A stretch of 64,000 bases of DNA from Closterium sp. Naga37s-1 (taxonomy: Eukaryota > Streptophyta > Zygnematophyceae > Desmidiales > Closteriaceae): contig CANJKZ010000011.1 of the NCBI GenBank assembly GCA_947471745.1, positions 1,054,001-1,118,000 on the forward strand. The letters run 5' to 3'. The notes beneath the pieces are model-generated. The model saw only the letters and a list, made by a program, of their open reading frames with translations, had not been told where the DNA came from and did no database searches. Below are positions 8,990 to 20,068 of the stretch, piece after piece (within the stretch, counting starts at the first letter, position 1; each line of letters starts with the position of its first letter). Both the position numbers and the translations under genes were made by a program.

Positions 8990-11983
8990 TCATCTTCGGG
9001 GTAGGGGAGAAGGTCTGGAAGAAGTCAACTGACTGAAGCCACGTGCAACGTAACGCGCCTTGAAGACAGGCGGAGAACCCGGCGGCCGCTTCACCCTGAA
9101 GATCCACATGCCACTGACGATGTTCGCCCCAGGCGGGGGAACCTCGTCGACGTAGGTGCCTGTGGACTTCCAGGAAGCCATCTCGGCGTCCATGGCTGCC
9201 TGCCACTGAGAGGAGTAGGGACCCTCTATCGCCTCTGCGTAAGAGCGCGGGGTCGGGATGTCTGGTGCATCCGGGTCTCCCTCAGGGGCAATCAGCATGG
9301 ACACGAGATGAGGTACAGAAGCGGCAAAGCACTCAAACTTCTCCTGTCTGTCCTCAAGAACGTCTGTGCCAAGAGCCCACTCACCCCCGACGGACGAAGG
9401 ACAGACAGACGCAGACGCAAACTCAGCAACAAGACTAGTGGCGTAGTCTAGGCGACAGGCTGCAGCAAAGTCAACAAGCTCAGTAACAAGAGCAGACGCA
9501 GCAGTGGACTCAAACAAAGGGTCAGTGACAGCAGTGGCCAGAAAACGCGTGACAGCTGGACTAGCAGCACGTAGGGAGTCAGACGCAGGGTCCGGACCGG
9601 CAGGAAGAGAGGACGCAGTAGGAGACGGCAGAGGGACACGCTGTGGATCAGTGGAAGGTAGCAGAGTCATAGAGTGAGTGCCAGGGACAGGAGGAGGACG
9701 CGGACGCGAAATACGACCAGCGCAAACAGAACGGACAGGCGACGCAGAACGAGACTCACGTGACACAGGACGTGACTCAGGCTCACGAAGCTCCGTAAGA
9801 CCTCTAGTCGGTCCAGAGTAAGGAGAAGGACCAGGCAGTGGAGAGGCCGGCTGTAACTGCGACTGGGACGGGACAGGCGGTGGACTCAGGGAAGGAGGAG
9901 GAGGACCACGAGAAGGCGGGGAGCCAAGAACCTGCTGAAGGAGCGGAACGTAGTACGGCCGCGGCCGCGCAGTGCCTCCAGAGACAGCAGAGACAGGACC
10001 GGTACCCTCAGCCCCAGGGTCTCCAGTCCCAGCAGCTCCGCCAGCAACTCCGGCAGCTCCAGCACCAGCAGCACCTCCAGCAGCTCCAACAGCTCCAGCA
10101 CCAGCAGCAGCTCCAGTACCAGCAGCACCGCCAGCAGCTCTAGCAGTACCTCCAGCAGCTCCAGCAGCTCCAGCACCAGCTGCACCACCAGAAGCTCCAG
10201 CAGTACCCCCAGCAGCTCCAGCAGCAGTAGTACCAGCACCCGCAGCACCTCCAGCAGCTCCAGGAGCAGCAGCACCTCTAGCAGCTCCAGTACCAGCAGC
10301 ACCTCCAGCACCAGCAGCACCACCAGAAGCTCCAGTAGCACCCCCAGCAGCTCCAGCAGCAGCAGTACCAGCACCCGCAGCACCTCTAGCAGCTCCAGCA
10401 GCACCGCCAGCAGCTCCAGCAGTACCAGCACCAGCAGCACCTCGACAGCGCCGAGAGTACCACTCACGAAGCTGCTGTGGAGAGAGAGGCTCCCGCCGCG
10501 ACGGGACACCTAGAGCACCTCCAGACTCAGCACGCGCAGGCTCAGCACCTCCAGACACAGTACCCTCAGGCTCCACACGCCCAGGCTCAGCACCCCCAGA
10601 CTCAGCACGCGCAGGCTCAGCACCTCCAGACACAGTACCCTCAGGCTCCACACGCCCAGGCTCAGCACCCCCAGACTCAGCACCCCCGGGCTCGACACGC
10701 TCAGGCTCAGCAACCCCAGTCCCCGCACCCCCAGTCCCCGCGACCGCTACCTCGAACGGCTCGGCAGGGTCTACCTGGGACACACCTGAGGGGGCAGGAC
10801 CCTGGGGGGGGAGGGGGTCTACCGGGGGAGTACCTGGTGCTAGGAAGAGCGGCGGGGGGGGGGGGAGAGAGGCAGTGCGGTAGGGAAAGAGACGGTAGTA
10901 CGACACCGACTCGTCAAACGTGACGTCCTTAGAGGACAGAACACGACGCGAGGTGGGGTGGTAGAACTGCCATCCGGGTGCGTCAGGAGGGAAGCCAAGG
11001 AAGACACAGGGAACGGCACGGGAGGACAGCTTGTCCGCTGTAGTATCGCGGACAAAAGCTCGAGATCCCCAGACACGGAACGTGGACGCATCGCCAACCT
11101 TCCCCGTCCACCGCAGAGTAGGTGTGGTCTCCGGCAAGGAGACACGAGGCTGAAGGTTGATCCGATGCGCAGCGTACTGAACCGCGAATGGCCACAGAAA
11201 ATGGGGAGCAGCCGCATGGATCATGGACGTACGAGCGACGTCCATGACCATGCCGATGCGGCGCTCAGCAATCCCATTTTGCTGCGGGGAGGCCGGAAGC
11301 GTGAACGTCTGGCGGATGCCCTCCGAACGACAGAAGGCCCTCAAGAGGTCAGAGGAAAACTCCCCACCTCTGTCTGAGTGCAGACGCAGAACAGGAAGGT
11401 CTGAACCGAAACTCTCACTGAGCTGGCGACGAGCACCGCGGATCCAGTCGATCAACACCTCAGGGACCTCACCCTTGGTGCGCAAGGGGAAGACTGTGGT
11501 GTAACGCGAGTAGTCGTCAACGACCAGCAGGAAGTAACGCTCGTGACCCTGTCCACGGACGCGGGCTGGGCCCCACACGTCCATGTGAAGAGTCTGCAGA
11601 GGAGCCTCAGTCAGAGGGAACGAGGAGGAGTGAGGAGCGGCGCGCTGCCGGCCCTCGACACAAGGAACACAGGTGGGGGCAGGCCCCGGAGGAAGGGGAG
11701 GGAGGGACCTGGGTAGACCCGAGACAAGGGCACGGGAGGCCATACCTCGAAGACGAGGCAGGGAGGGGTGACCAAGGCGGTGGTGCCAAAGGAGAGTCTC
11801 GTGCGACAGAGGACGACACGAGCAGGGGGCAGACGCAGGACTAGACCTGGACGCGGCAGCCAACACCTGACTAGACGCAGCTACCTGACCAGCTACTGCG
11901 GAGGAGGCGCAGTAGTCAGTGTGTAGAGACTCGACCCTGGCCGACGGGTGAACGTGGCCAGGTGGCGGCCCGTCCGAGAGCAA
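8990..11983 (-). pseudogene. Copia C integrase, linker and RT N-terminus
   Basis: A long open stretch (about 997 codons) of pol. In order it has the GAG-pre-integrase zinc region (LLWHHRLGHPSLPRL, then CVPCVEG), the integrase core with Asp in VVDDYSRYTTVF (about 11,511-11,525), Asp in LHSDRGGEF (about 11,380) and Glu in SPQQNGIAERR (about 11,265). Then come VFLGFPPDAPGWQFYHP, a Gly/Ala/Glu-rich repeat linker (about 10,720-9,970), a Ser/Pro region, and the start of RT (PEGDPDAPDIPTPRSYAEAI, WIFRVKRPPGSPPVFKARYVARGF). The frame overlaps the end of the gag-protease frame by about 90 bases. Members of the family normally make one gag-pol polyprotein. Confidence 0.88.
9970..10720 (-). repeat. Tandem repeats in the copia C linker
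   Basis: Two repeat classes. Between 9,980 and 10,440 short 9-18 bp units read GAAGAAGGAAGAGG-type Gly/Ala on the minus strand. Between 10,510 and 10,710 there are two near-perfect copies of a longer unit (about 90 bp) encoding GGAEPARAESGG and GRVEPEGTVSGG. Long antisense frames across it are repeat artefacts. Confidence 0.85.
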
Positions 11984-13722
11984 GTGCAGTGGGTCACACG
12001 CTGACCTCCAGGGGTGAACTGGTCAACCCACGCGTCCTGGAGGTCAGCTCCACTCACCAAGTTTGTAGAGAACGAGGGGAGGTGGAGTCCCGACAGCAAG
12101 CCCGACGGGGCCGCAGGACACGGTAGAACCGTGGAGGAGTGTGCAAGGACTGGGCCCCCTGAGGGGTCAGCAAGGGAGACCGCAACAGGCCGACTGAGCG
12201 GCGTGAGCGTGGTGTTGTCTCTAAAGAAAGAGCGCGAAGCACCAGAGTCAAGTGTGAAAGTGTGCAAGGACTCAGTAGGTGCAGTACCAGAGAGAGCAGA
12301 TGCACCAGCACCTAGAGCAGCAGACGCACTAGCACCTAGAGCAGCAGCCGCAATGCCCGGGTCGGGCGGGACACTCAGGTAACAGTCACCCTCAGCACTA
12401 TCAGCAATAGCATACATGGCAGCAAGGATAGCATCAAAATCAAGATCAAAGATAGGCACATTCTGCAGAAGCAGATCATGCCAGCGAGGGAGCTCAACGG
12501 CGTCTGGAAACTGGGCACGCCAAGCGTCAGTCAAGCGACCGAAGCAGCGCTGCGTAGTGTGTGGGAGCCCACACACCTCCCCACTACGAGTGCCGGTGCG
12601 AAGAACGTAAGTGCAGGGACCTGCACCCCCAGACCTCCCACGCCCAGCGTACCACTCACGAAGCTGCTGGACCGACGGGGTCTCACAAGAGCGCAGCTGC
12701 TGCTGGCGCTGGCTGCCACCAAAGCCTCCACGCTGCGCGGCTGCACCTCGACCAGTACCACCACCACCGCCACCTCCACCACCGCTGCCGCTGCCTCCAC
12801 CACCTCCGCCACCGCCGCCACTACCTCCACCGCCGCCACTGACGCCCCCACTCCCAGTACCACCTCCACCGCCACCTCCTCCGCCTCCTCCACCTCCGCC
12901 ACTGCTTACCCCGCCGCCCCCTCCACCACCCTTGCTCCCCTTGCCCCTGCTGTTGCGGCGTCTCCCACTAGGGGCAGACGCAGCTCCGACCTCCTCAGTG
13001 CCAACGAGGTCGACAACAGCAGCAGAAGCCACAGAGGGGAGAAGGGGAACAGGGGAACACCCCTCAAAGAAGGGGGTGCGACGGTCGCCGCGAGAAGCAC
13101 CTACAGCTAAGATACTCTTCTTAGGTGCAGCAAGGCGCTCCTCTAACAGGTCGACAGTCAGCTCGGTGGGGCAAAGGGAGAGAAAGTGGTCTCTGACTGA
13201 AGAAAGGGAGTCAGGGAGGCGGGTGACTAGGTAGTGAAGGGTGATGTACATGGGGGGGGGGTTCTTGGCACAGAACTCAGTGGGAAGGGCAGCGCGGTAG
13301 CGGGCGTCACTAGTGCGAAGGTGAGCAACTAGGTCAGCAACTGTGGTAAAGGCGGCAAGGTCAGGGAAAAGGTACGGCAGCATGAGGCGGCTGAGGGCAG
13401 CAGTGGCAGGGGAGGAGTAGCGTGCAACTACAGCGTCGTACAAAGACTGAGCAGTCTTGTACTGGCCAAAATGTGCACGCTCAGCAGGCGGCAGGTGACT
13501 ACGAACAGCAAGACGAGCAACAGCGTCACGAGTGGTCCACTGCGAGCGAACCGTACTGTCAGCAGTGGCAGCAGGAGCAGTGGAAACACCTGACGTGTGA
13601 TCGAAAAGGGATACCCCATCCCTAGAATCACACTGAAGAAAGAGCTGGAGGTCGTCAACCCACACGTCAAAGTCAACTGCACGTCCCTCAGCGTCAAAGG
13701 TGAGAACGGTAGGACTAGCCAT
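11893..13722 (-). pseudogene. Copia C gag and protease
   Basis: A gag-protease frame from the ATG at 13,720-13,722 (MASPTVLTFDAEG). The frame is also open upstream into the leader repeat. Gag N-terminal half: FDVWVDDLQLFLQ, HFGQYKTAQSLYDAVVARYSS, YITLHYLVTRLPDSLSSVRDHFLSL. Then a Gly-rich basic region (about 12,930-12,740), an unusual Cys/His motif with spacing C-x13-C-x3-H-x4-C (around VCGLPHTTQRCF), the FGRLTDAWRAQFPDAVELPRW block, and the aspartic protease active site TLDSGASRSFF (about 12,239-12,260). It ends just before the pre-integrase region. Gag packages the RNA and protease matures the polyprotein. Confidence 0.88.
12740..12935 (-). repeat. PolyGly-coding GGT/GGA tandem tract in copia C gag
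   Basis: The plus strand reads caccaccacctccgcc-type triplets. On the minus strand this gives long Gly runs broken by Ser and Thr. Comparable tracts of different length occur in E (34,300-34,440), L (40,040-40,200) and J (45,905-46,095). Confidence 0.85.
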
Positions 13723-13769
13723 AGCAGCAGTAGGAGCAGTAGGAAGAGTAGCAGCAGTAGAAGCAGAGG

Positions 13770-14625
13770 CAGTAAGGCAGTGCAAGGCAGTGCGGCTCGG
13801 TAGGGCAGTGCGGCTCAGTAGGGCAGTGCGGCTCGGTGGGGCGGCGCGGCTCGGCTGAGCGGCGCGGCTCGGCTGGGTGGCGCGGCTCGATCGGGCGGCG
13901 CGGCTCGGTTGGGCGGCGCGGCTCGATTGGGCGGCGCGGCTCGGCTTACCAGAGACGGGTGCAGGGGCGGGCCGTGAATGCAGGGGCCACACCAGTAGGG
14001 GGGGCGCACCAGCAGGGGCCGCGTCAGCAGGGGCCGGCAGGGGTGCGTCAGCAGAGGTCGGCAGAGGCGCATCAGCAGGGGCCGGCAGGGGCTCGCCAGC
14101 AGGGGCCGGTAGGGGCGCGCCAGTAGGGGCCGGCAGGGGCTCGCCAGCAGGGGCCGGTAGGGGTGCGCCAGTAGGGGCGCGTCAGCAGGGGCACGGAAGG
14201 GGCGCGCCAGTAGGGGCCGGCAGGGGCTACGGCAGCTGCTGGAGGGGCCGAGAATGGCCGCAAAGGGGCCGCGAAGGGCCGCAAGAGGGGCCGCGAAGGG
14301 CCGCGAAGGGGGGCCGCGAAGGGCCGCGAATGGCCGCGAAGGGGCCGCAAGGGGCCGCGAAGGGCCGCGAAGTGCCGCAAAGGGCCGCGAAGGGGCCGCG
14401 AAGGGCTGCGACGGGCCGCGAAGGGGGCCGCGAAGGGCCGCAAAGGGGGGCCGCGAAGGGCCGCAAAGGGGGGCCGTGAAGGGCCTCGACGGGCCGCGAA
14501 GGGCCGCAAAGGGGGGCCGCGAAGGGCCTCGACGGTCCGCGAAGGGCCGCAAAGGGGGGCCGTGAGGGGCGCGACGAGGAGGGCCCTAAGGGCGGGCCGC
14601 TAAAGGCAGAGTGCGCTTCGGGCAG
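13770..14625 (-). repeat. GC-rich minisatellite leader of copia C
   Basis: Three successive tandem arrays upstream of the gag ATG: about 20 bp units (gcagtgcggctcggtgggg type) at 13,780-13,945, about 24 bp units (gccggcaggggctcgccag type) at 13,990-14,230, and about 10-14 bp units (aagggccgcg type) at 14,250-14,590. No similar units occur in the E, L or J leaders, although the neighbouring gag sequence is conserved. Pro/Arg/Ala-rich ORFs across it are repeat by-products. Confidence 0.88.
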
Positions 14626-14643
14626 GTAAGGAAAAAAAAAAAT

Positions 14644-14700
14644 CGTAGTGGTGGGCCCTTAAAAAAAAAACGGTCCCACTAGGGAACCCGCTCTATACCA
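14644..14700 (-). promoter_or_regulatory. Copia C primer binding site and post-PBS hairpin
   Basis: Directly inside the 5' LTR the minus strand reads TGGTATAGAGC, close to the plant copia site for initiator-Met tRNA. It is followed by a stem-loop (plus strand ggtccc at 14,672-14,677 pairing with gggaacc at 14,682-14,688), a homopolymer run and GGGCCCACC. The same order occurs in L and J. Confidence 0.75.
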
Positions 14701-14830
14701 TGTGAGAATAATGAGAGGAATGAATGAACTAGAAAGAAGGTGGGTACAAGTAGCAAACACAAAAGTATTGTACCCTCTAAGGACTACCCCACTACAGCCT
14801 AAATAGACTATAGCATATATGAGTTTGACA
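14701..14830 (-). repeat. 5' LTR of copia C (130 bp)
   Basis: TG...CA ends in element sense. The inner side abuts the primer binding site. The outer flank TGGTG at 14,831-14,835 matches 7,328-7,332. Confidence 0.93.
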
Positions 14831-15931
14831 TGGTGAATGTGTTCGAAGCTCAAGGGAACGAGATCGATCAGCTCCTGTGAGTCACCGCTACAGTTGGGGA
14901 TGTCGAAATCGAGGATGTACGCTCTGTTCTCGGAGTGTGCTCGTCCGATCTGCCAGCGCGTGTTTTTCAGCGCCGTGTAGTGCAGGAGAATGTCGCGCGT
15001 GCGGAGGTCAGTGCTGAGCTCGACTCCGCAATCCATCAGTTGTGCCGCCGAGAGGAGGTTGAAGCGTAGGTTTTGGACGATGAGCACATCATTCAATGTG
15101 ATGTGCGTGGGGCTTCCCCGTGCTTTGAGCACGATGATCCCTTGCGCGTTTGCGCGCAAGCAGGTATTGTTCGCAACGGTGACGTAAGTGACCGTAGGGG
15201 TCACGACGGCGTTGGAGACGAAACGCTCGAATCCGACCATGTGCTGCCGCAGCAGCTGTCCAGGTACCAGGTGTTGTATCGCTTCCTGTTGTCACGTGCG
15301 AGCAGCGCCAGTCGCGACGTGACGATGTGCGGGGTGTTGAATTTTAAGATTTTTTTGCACGAGATCCAGTCGAGAGGAGCCGCCCGCGTATCAGGCACAT
15401 GCGGGGGGCTTTCAAGTAGCGGGATTGGAAGGTTCCGATTCTGGTCATCGTCGTCGTTGAAATCGTGGCGAGTGATGAACGGATTGTTATTCGTGAACCC
15501 TCCGATTGGATGGCGTGCTGGCTCTGGTGACGGCGTGCGCACGCAGGGATGACGAGATCCACTTGTTTTTGTCATTGTCATGTTGCCGATGACGTTGCGG
15601 ACGGTAGCAGTTAGTGACGGCTGCTGCTGCTGCTGCTAAGTTGCTGGATTCTGGTTGCGCGATGGGGGTTGGTGCCCCTGGGCTTGACGCATGTCGTTTC
15701 GTATGTCTTGTCGGCCGGACCAGTTGCTCGGATTGGTCTGGCGAGGGTGAGATCGGAATTTGCATCGATCTGCCAGGTGCCCAAAATTTCTGCAGATTTT
15801 GTAGTAAAGGTGTCGCGGCCGTCACTCTTCCGTGTTGTCCGTGTTCGGAGCAGCGCCTTGCAGGGCCGCCATTCTGGGCCGAGCCCTTGAAGTACGATGT
15901 TTACGAAGATTTCTTCGGAATTCGTGCTTCC
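14831..15931 (-). pseudogene. Copia D middle part: gag C-terminus, knuckle and protease
   Basis: A minus-strand fossil of a different copia lineage. Visible parts are a gag C-terminal helix region (FVNIVLQGLGPEW, about 15,910), a zinc-knuckle-like CRNFGHLADRC (about 15,790), a basic linker, a protease start (TWYLDSCCGSTW, about 15,260) and the protease C-terminal fold (LNDVLIVQNLRFNLLSAAQL, about 15,050). The right flank meets the 3' LTR of E and the left flank meets the 5' LTR of C. Both joints are 5 bp target duplications, so this stretch belongs with 36,346-37,405 on one side and 5,997-7,332 on the other. It is the oldest layer of the stack, with several breaks. Confidence 0.75.
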
Positions 15932-16317
15932 TGTGAAAATAACGAACGAGAATGGATGAACTAGGAAAGAGTTGGGTACAAGTACTAACCCTAATTGGGT
16001 TGTACCCCTTATGGGCTACCCCACTATAGCCTACACAAATGTAAAAGCTATAATGTTCTGACACACCCCCATAGGCAAAGTGGGGGAGAACAAGTGGTCA
16101 CAAGACCAGTCAAGAAAGCAAAGCAAGCTCAGGGTGGATCACAAAGTCACCACACAGTCCGAGCACAAGCAAATGGCCACAAGGCCAGTTCACATGCAGA
16201 GTTAAATAAAGAGAACAAACAATACAGTGATCATACCCTAGCAAGTGCAAACATGCTGGTATATATATACATTACAGTACAAACAGAGTCAAGCAGTAAG
16301 CAAGTGAGGCAAGGTAC
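15932..16317 (-). repeat. 3' LTR and 3' UTR of copia E
   Basis: The LTR is 15,932-16,063, followed by the polypurine hairpin and the conserved 3' UTR block (ggtcacaagacc and tggccacaaggcca stem-loops). Similarity to the other copies stops at about 16,317, where the Crypton-bearing insert begins. Confidence 0.88.
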
Positions 16318-19300
16318 AGTGACGCTTGTCGCCGCGGTATTCTTCAATGCGTCGAACGCTTTCTGTAGTTGCGCGAACGCCTCTGTCTTCGCCTCCAACT
16401 CAGCTTTCATCGAGCTCTTCTCCCGCTCCAATGACTCGACCTGCTTCTCGAGGTGGTTGATCTGGATTTCCTTTTTCCCTCCCTCCTCCTTGTGGAGGTT
16501 TGTCTCGGCCCGAAGTTGCGTGACGAGGTGCTTGGTGTTGAGGTGAGAGGATACGTCTTGCACACAAGAACACGTGCAGTCAGTGGGCTGATGCAAAGTC
16601 GTCGCTTATAGTTTTGGAAGGACCATCTAACCGTCGCTCTCGACATCGTGGGGTTGGTCCGCATCTCGATGCCGTACTTGTCGAGCGTGTACACGTCGAG
16701 TGCCCATTTTTGGAAATCTTCGTCCTTGCACAATCCCGACATCTGGACGGAAGGGTGACGCTCGCAGTCACAAACACTGATCCCGTCGAAGGGGTGGTCC
16801 TCACAATGGACGTAGTACATCGCAAGATCCTCTGCGATGGGCATTCGGGCGGCTATCAGGGCCTCCAAGAAACTCTTCGCTGCGTAGTACATATGTTCCT
16901 TGTCCTGCTCGTTGTTCCACTCCTGGGCCTGAACATAAACGAACGGGGTGACATCGAGAGATGGATGGGCGCGCAAAACTTGCGTTCGACGAAGACACCA
17001 AGTGCTCGACAGATACATACCTCGATGAGCCACAGCTCTGCCTTAGGAAAGATGTGCTCCTCGATAGCCTTCAGGAACTTTGGGGGCACGTTGGTCTTCG
17101 ATCTTCCGATGTAATAGTTGCCCGGTTCCTGCGAGAAACCTGCTTGCATCTGGATGGCCGGGGGCGGGATGCCTGTGACGTATGACCTGCGCATCTCGTT
17201 CATGTCCCATTGACCCAGTTGTGCGATGGTGTCGAGGTCTAAGTTCTTGTCCGCGAGGATCTGTGCCGCAGACCGTCGAAAGATGTGCGTCAGTTTCGAC
17301 AGGATCCACGCCGCGCTATTCATCGCCCGTGTCACCCATTTGTTGTGCGTCGGGTACGGCATCTCTGTCTTCTCTTTGTCGAAGAGGGCGAAGAACAGGT
17401 GTTTCTTCGACCAGGCCTCCGGGTTTGAAAAATCCAAGGGGGGGACGATATCTCGTTGTTGTAGTAGAGCGGCACGAGGTCGAAAAGGAAGTGTAGCCAG
17501 AGGAAAACTGCTCCAAAGCCACACTGCTGGAAGTCCATGTGTCGAGTCAGGTACAAGTGGCCGAGCTTGTTGTCTTTGACGGTCTTCGAATTGCGATAGG
17601 CGACCACGAGAACGAGGATCGACGATTCCCCCGGGCTGTTCGTGATGGGCAGAAGGACGTGAGTGAACATGTTGCAGTAGCGGATCGTACGGATGCTGAT
17701 CCCCCTGCCCAGCATGTGATGCGCCATCATAATCATCACCCTCACAGCCAAGGCCTTCCACAGCGACAGACTGGGGTACGCCATCGACGACCCGAAGTAC
17801 ACCTTGGCCCAGTGTGGCAGGATGTCTGAAACAAGAATGCGGAACTGCTCCTCCGTGTAGACATCATCAAGCGAGCCACGATGTGGGTCGACGCAGCTCC
17901 TGCATAGAGTGGGCAGATACAGCAATTAATAAGTGAGAAAGTGAGTGAGAAGTTGTAGCCGACAGGGTTGGGACGCGAACTTACTCGATCTGATAGTCGT
18001 GTAGCTGTCGCAGCTTGACCGCTAGTAGCTGCCTACCCTCGGTGATGTCGTCCATCGGTTTTGTGAGTGGTCCATCGAGGAGTATGGCCTCTACTTTGCA
18101 CAAGCACCCTAGCGCAGTTAGGCGCACCAGCATCATCGGTGGGGTGCATTTTTTCGGCTTCCGTCCCGCTACTCTGGTCCGCCCGGTATCCAAGGAAGCA
18201 CCCGGTTCGTCCGTTTCCGTCGACATGTACTCGACATAAGCCCGCAACCTCCATTTCGACGTCCAAGGCCCATGCAGGTGCTCCTCGTTAAGGAGCGCCA
18301 CCCTCCACCCCTTCCCTAAATCCTTGCCAATCTCTCTCCCGACCTTGTCCTCGTTGATCACCTGCTCCTCGACTGGCACTCCGTTGTTTTTTCCGGGCGC
18401 CAGGGTTGCACAGACCAAGCCTTGAAATGCATGAAACCCGAGACGCAGTTTGGCCGAGTGGAATCCTGGTCGATTGCCAGCAGTGGAAGTTGACAACGGT
18501 GAATCGCACTTTTGAGCGTTCCCGTCGCCAGGTACGGATTTTCTTTGCCCTGTTCATCACCGAGAATGTGGGCTGCCTCCTCTTCTGATATATTTGCTGC
18601 GCCAGGGTGCAAAGGGTCCATCTCTTCGACATCGTCCGCCTCGGGCTGTTCTCCCTGTTCATCATCGTCATCATTCGTCTCTGCAGGGACGTGGCTGGCT
18701 AAGTCCGCTTTGCTGGGTCTTTTCGATGAGCGCATAGGCGCGGCGGGAGTGGCTTGCGAAGCGGATGTACCGGCTGGGGGTGGTGGCCTAACCTCAGCCG
18801 GAACACCCGTACCCCTTCTCCTACGTCGCCCACCAGTCGAGCTTGGGACAGCGGCTACTGGTTCCGTTGGTGTTGTCGAACGTTGTGGTGCTGAAGATGA
18901 TGACGTCTGGTTAGTCGCTTCCGGTGTCGAGGGAGGGGATGTTGTCGAAATCGGTTCTACTACTACAGGTATGGATTACGCCGTCGAAGGGACTTCGGTC
19001 GGTGCCCCCCCCACTTCGACATTGACGGCACGTCCGTCGAGCGTTGATCCGTCTTAACCGACTGACCCACTAACGGTATGGCTCGTGACGTCGAGGGTGG
19101 CGCTGTTGATACCAGCATGGCTCGTGACGCCGATTGTGGAGCTGTCGAGCCCGGTATGGCTCGTGACGTCGAGGGTGGTGGTGTCGAGCATGGTATGGCT
19201 TGTGACATCCTAGGGGGTTGCATCGAGATGGTTTCAACGTCGACAGGGTACGGTATGGCTTGTGACGTCCTAGGGGATTGCGTCGAGATGGTTTCAATGT

Positions 19301-19364
19301 CGACAGGTAGCGGTCCTACCGCTGCCTGCTGGAAAGGCGTTGTCCTCGTCGGATCGTTCTCCAT
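16318..19364 (-). CDS. Crypton-type tyrosine recombinase gene (Ndc10-like), introns, probably decayed
   Basis: The minus-strand product looks like a tyrosine recombinase of the Crypton/Ndc10_II type, which cuts and joins DNA through a Tyr nucleophile. N-terminal part (19,364-18,360): Ser/Thr/Pro-rich with tandem repeats, then acidic. Core: IRYCNMFTHVLLP, YRNSKTVKDNKLGHLYLTRH (catalytic Arg/Lys region, about 17,590-17,535), HIFR as the HxxR box (17,276-17,287), LGQW, and SYVTGIP with the likely nucleophilic Tyr (17,180-17,182). After the core come a conserved Cys/His region and a C-terminal coiled coil (about 16,520-16,330). Two GT-AG introns keep frame. Frame changes remain near 19,005 (C8 run), 18,470, 17,440 (C7 run) and 16,590. 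The C-terminus is cut at the junction with E. Confidence 0.7.
16929..17020 (-). other. Predicted GT-AG intron (92 bp) in the Crypton gene
   Basis: The minus strand reads ATCGAG|GTATGT ... TTATGTTCAG|GCCCAGGAG. Splicing is phase 0 and joins WLIE to AQEWNNEQDKE, linking two otherwise separate open frames. Confidence 0.7.
17900..17984 (-). other. Predicted GT-AG intron (85 bp) in the Crypton gene
   Basis: The minus strand reads CAGATCGA|GTAAGTTCG ... CTATGCAG|GAGCTGCG, with a strong donor and a pyrimidine-rich 3' end. Splicing keeps frame from DYQIE to SCVDPHRGS. Confidence 0.8.
19070..19315 (-). repeat. Coding minisatellite in the Crypton N-terminus
   Basis: Imperfect repeats of about 36 and 60 bp. 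On the minus strand they encode units of the type STAPPSTSRAIP (four copies) and VDVETISMQPPRMSQAIP (two copies). The pattern keeps the frame, so it may have been coding when it expanded. Confidence 0.75.
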
Positions 19365-20068
19365 CAGTGCCTACTTGAAAGCTCCCGTTGCCGTAGCGCT
19401 GGCCTAACTGAGAAAAACGATGTTACTGCTGCTCCCAGTTCAGGATTTCATTGAAACCGTTGTTGGGCTGATAACCCATCCCTTACAGGTGTCCTCAAGG
19501 CCTTGGCCTTTGACGTGGCTGTCATCTGTTGACGTGACCCCTTTGATGGCGACTTACGTAACCCGTCGCCCGTCCGACAGCGACGTCTCGCTCGACCGTC
19601 GAAGCGGTCGGTCGACTGCAGTTGAAGGCGCCGTCGATTGTGACCATCGGCCGGTTGCGAAACCCATTAGCTCTCACATCGATTGATAGCGCGGCCTGTC
19701 AGGCGACGTCTGCCACTGTCACCCGTCTTGTCGGGGGTGCACGGTGCTCGACGGCGATTGGCCAATGCCCGTCGAGCAGTGCTCGATCAATGTCCCCGTA
19801 ATTGCAACAGTACGGCTGACATATATATGCGCATAAGAATACGACATTGAGACGGAGGGATTCGGAATACCGAATGATAATTTCCGAATGATAATTTCCG
19901 AAAATGGTAATTATCGCAATTGGGCGACCAAACGCTTGATCGTGAGGATCTTCCACGCCCTTATTCTGGACGATAGAGTCTAGATCACAGCAGGGTTCTG
20001 AAGTGGCCTTGGTCTTCCACACCAGATTGGTAATCAGTTGATCCGCTTTTTACATCATAGTTAAAGCT
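19365..20068 (-). other. Upstream region of the Crypton gene, no gene seen
   Basis: Contains no convincing ORF. It becomes AT-rich toward 19,800-19,920, with catatatatg near 19,818 that could be a TATA box for the minus-strand gene, and a short direct repeat (gaatgataatttccga twice) at about 19,870-19,900. It ends at the LTR of copia F, whose possible target flank is aagct (20,064-20,068). Confidence 0.4.

Larger units (their letters stand above)
7333..14830 (-). mobile_element. Copia C: LTR retrotransposon, broken but with both ends
   Basis: Minus-strand copia of 7.5 kb. The 130 bp LTRs (7,333-7,462 and 14,701-14,830) begin TGTCA and end TCACA in element sense and differ at two positions. 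The insertion is flanked by the 5 bp direct repeat TGGTG (7,328-7,332 and 14,831-14,835). In element order it has a 5' LTR, a primer site, a hairpin leader, a GC-rich minisatellite, gag, protease, integrase, a repeat-rich linker, RT, RNase H, a structured 3' UTR, a polypurine tract and a 3' LTR. Several breaks are visible, mainly in RT and RNase H. The low LTR divergence suggests a fairly recent insertion. It landed in the older minus-strand sequence D. Confidence 0.93.

Noticed and set aside
9972-10883. Long plus-strand Pro/Ala-rich ORFs antisense to copia C
   Set aside because: They are the complement of Gly/Ala repeat codons; GC-rich tandem repeats keep all frames open. Protein motifs are on the minus strand.
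13770-14625. CRISPR-like array
   Set aside because: Units are contiguous and imperfect without unique spacers; this is a minisatellite in a eukaryotic element leader.
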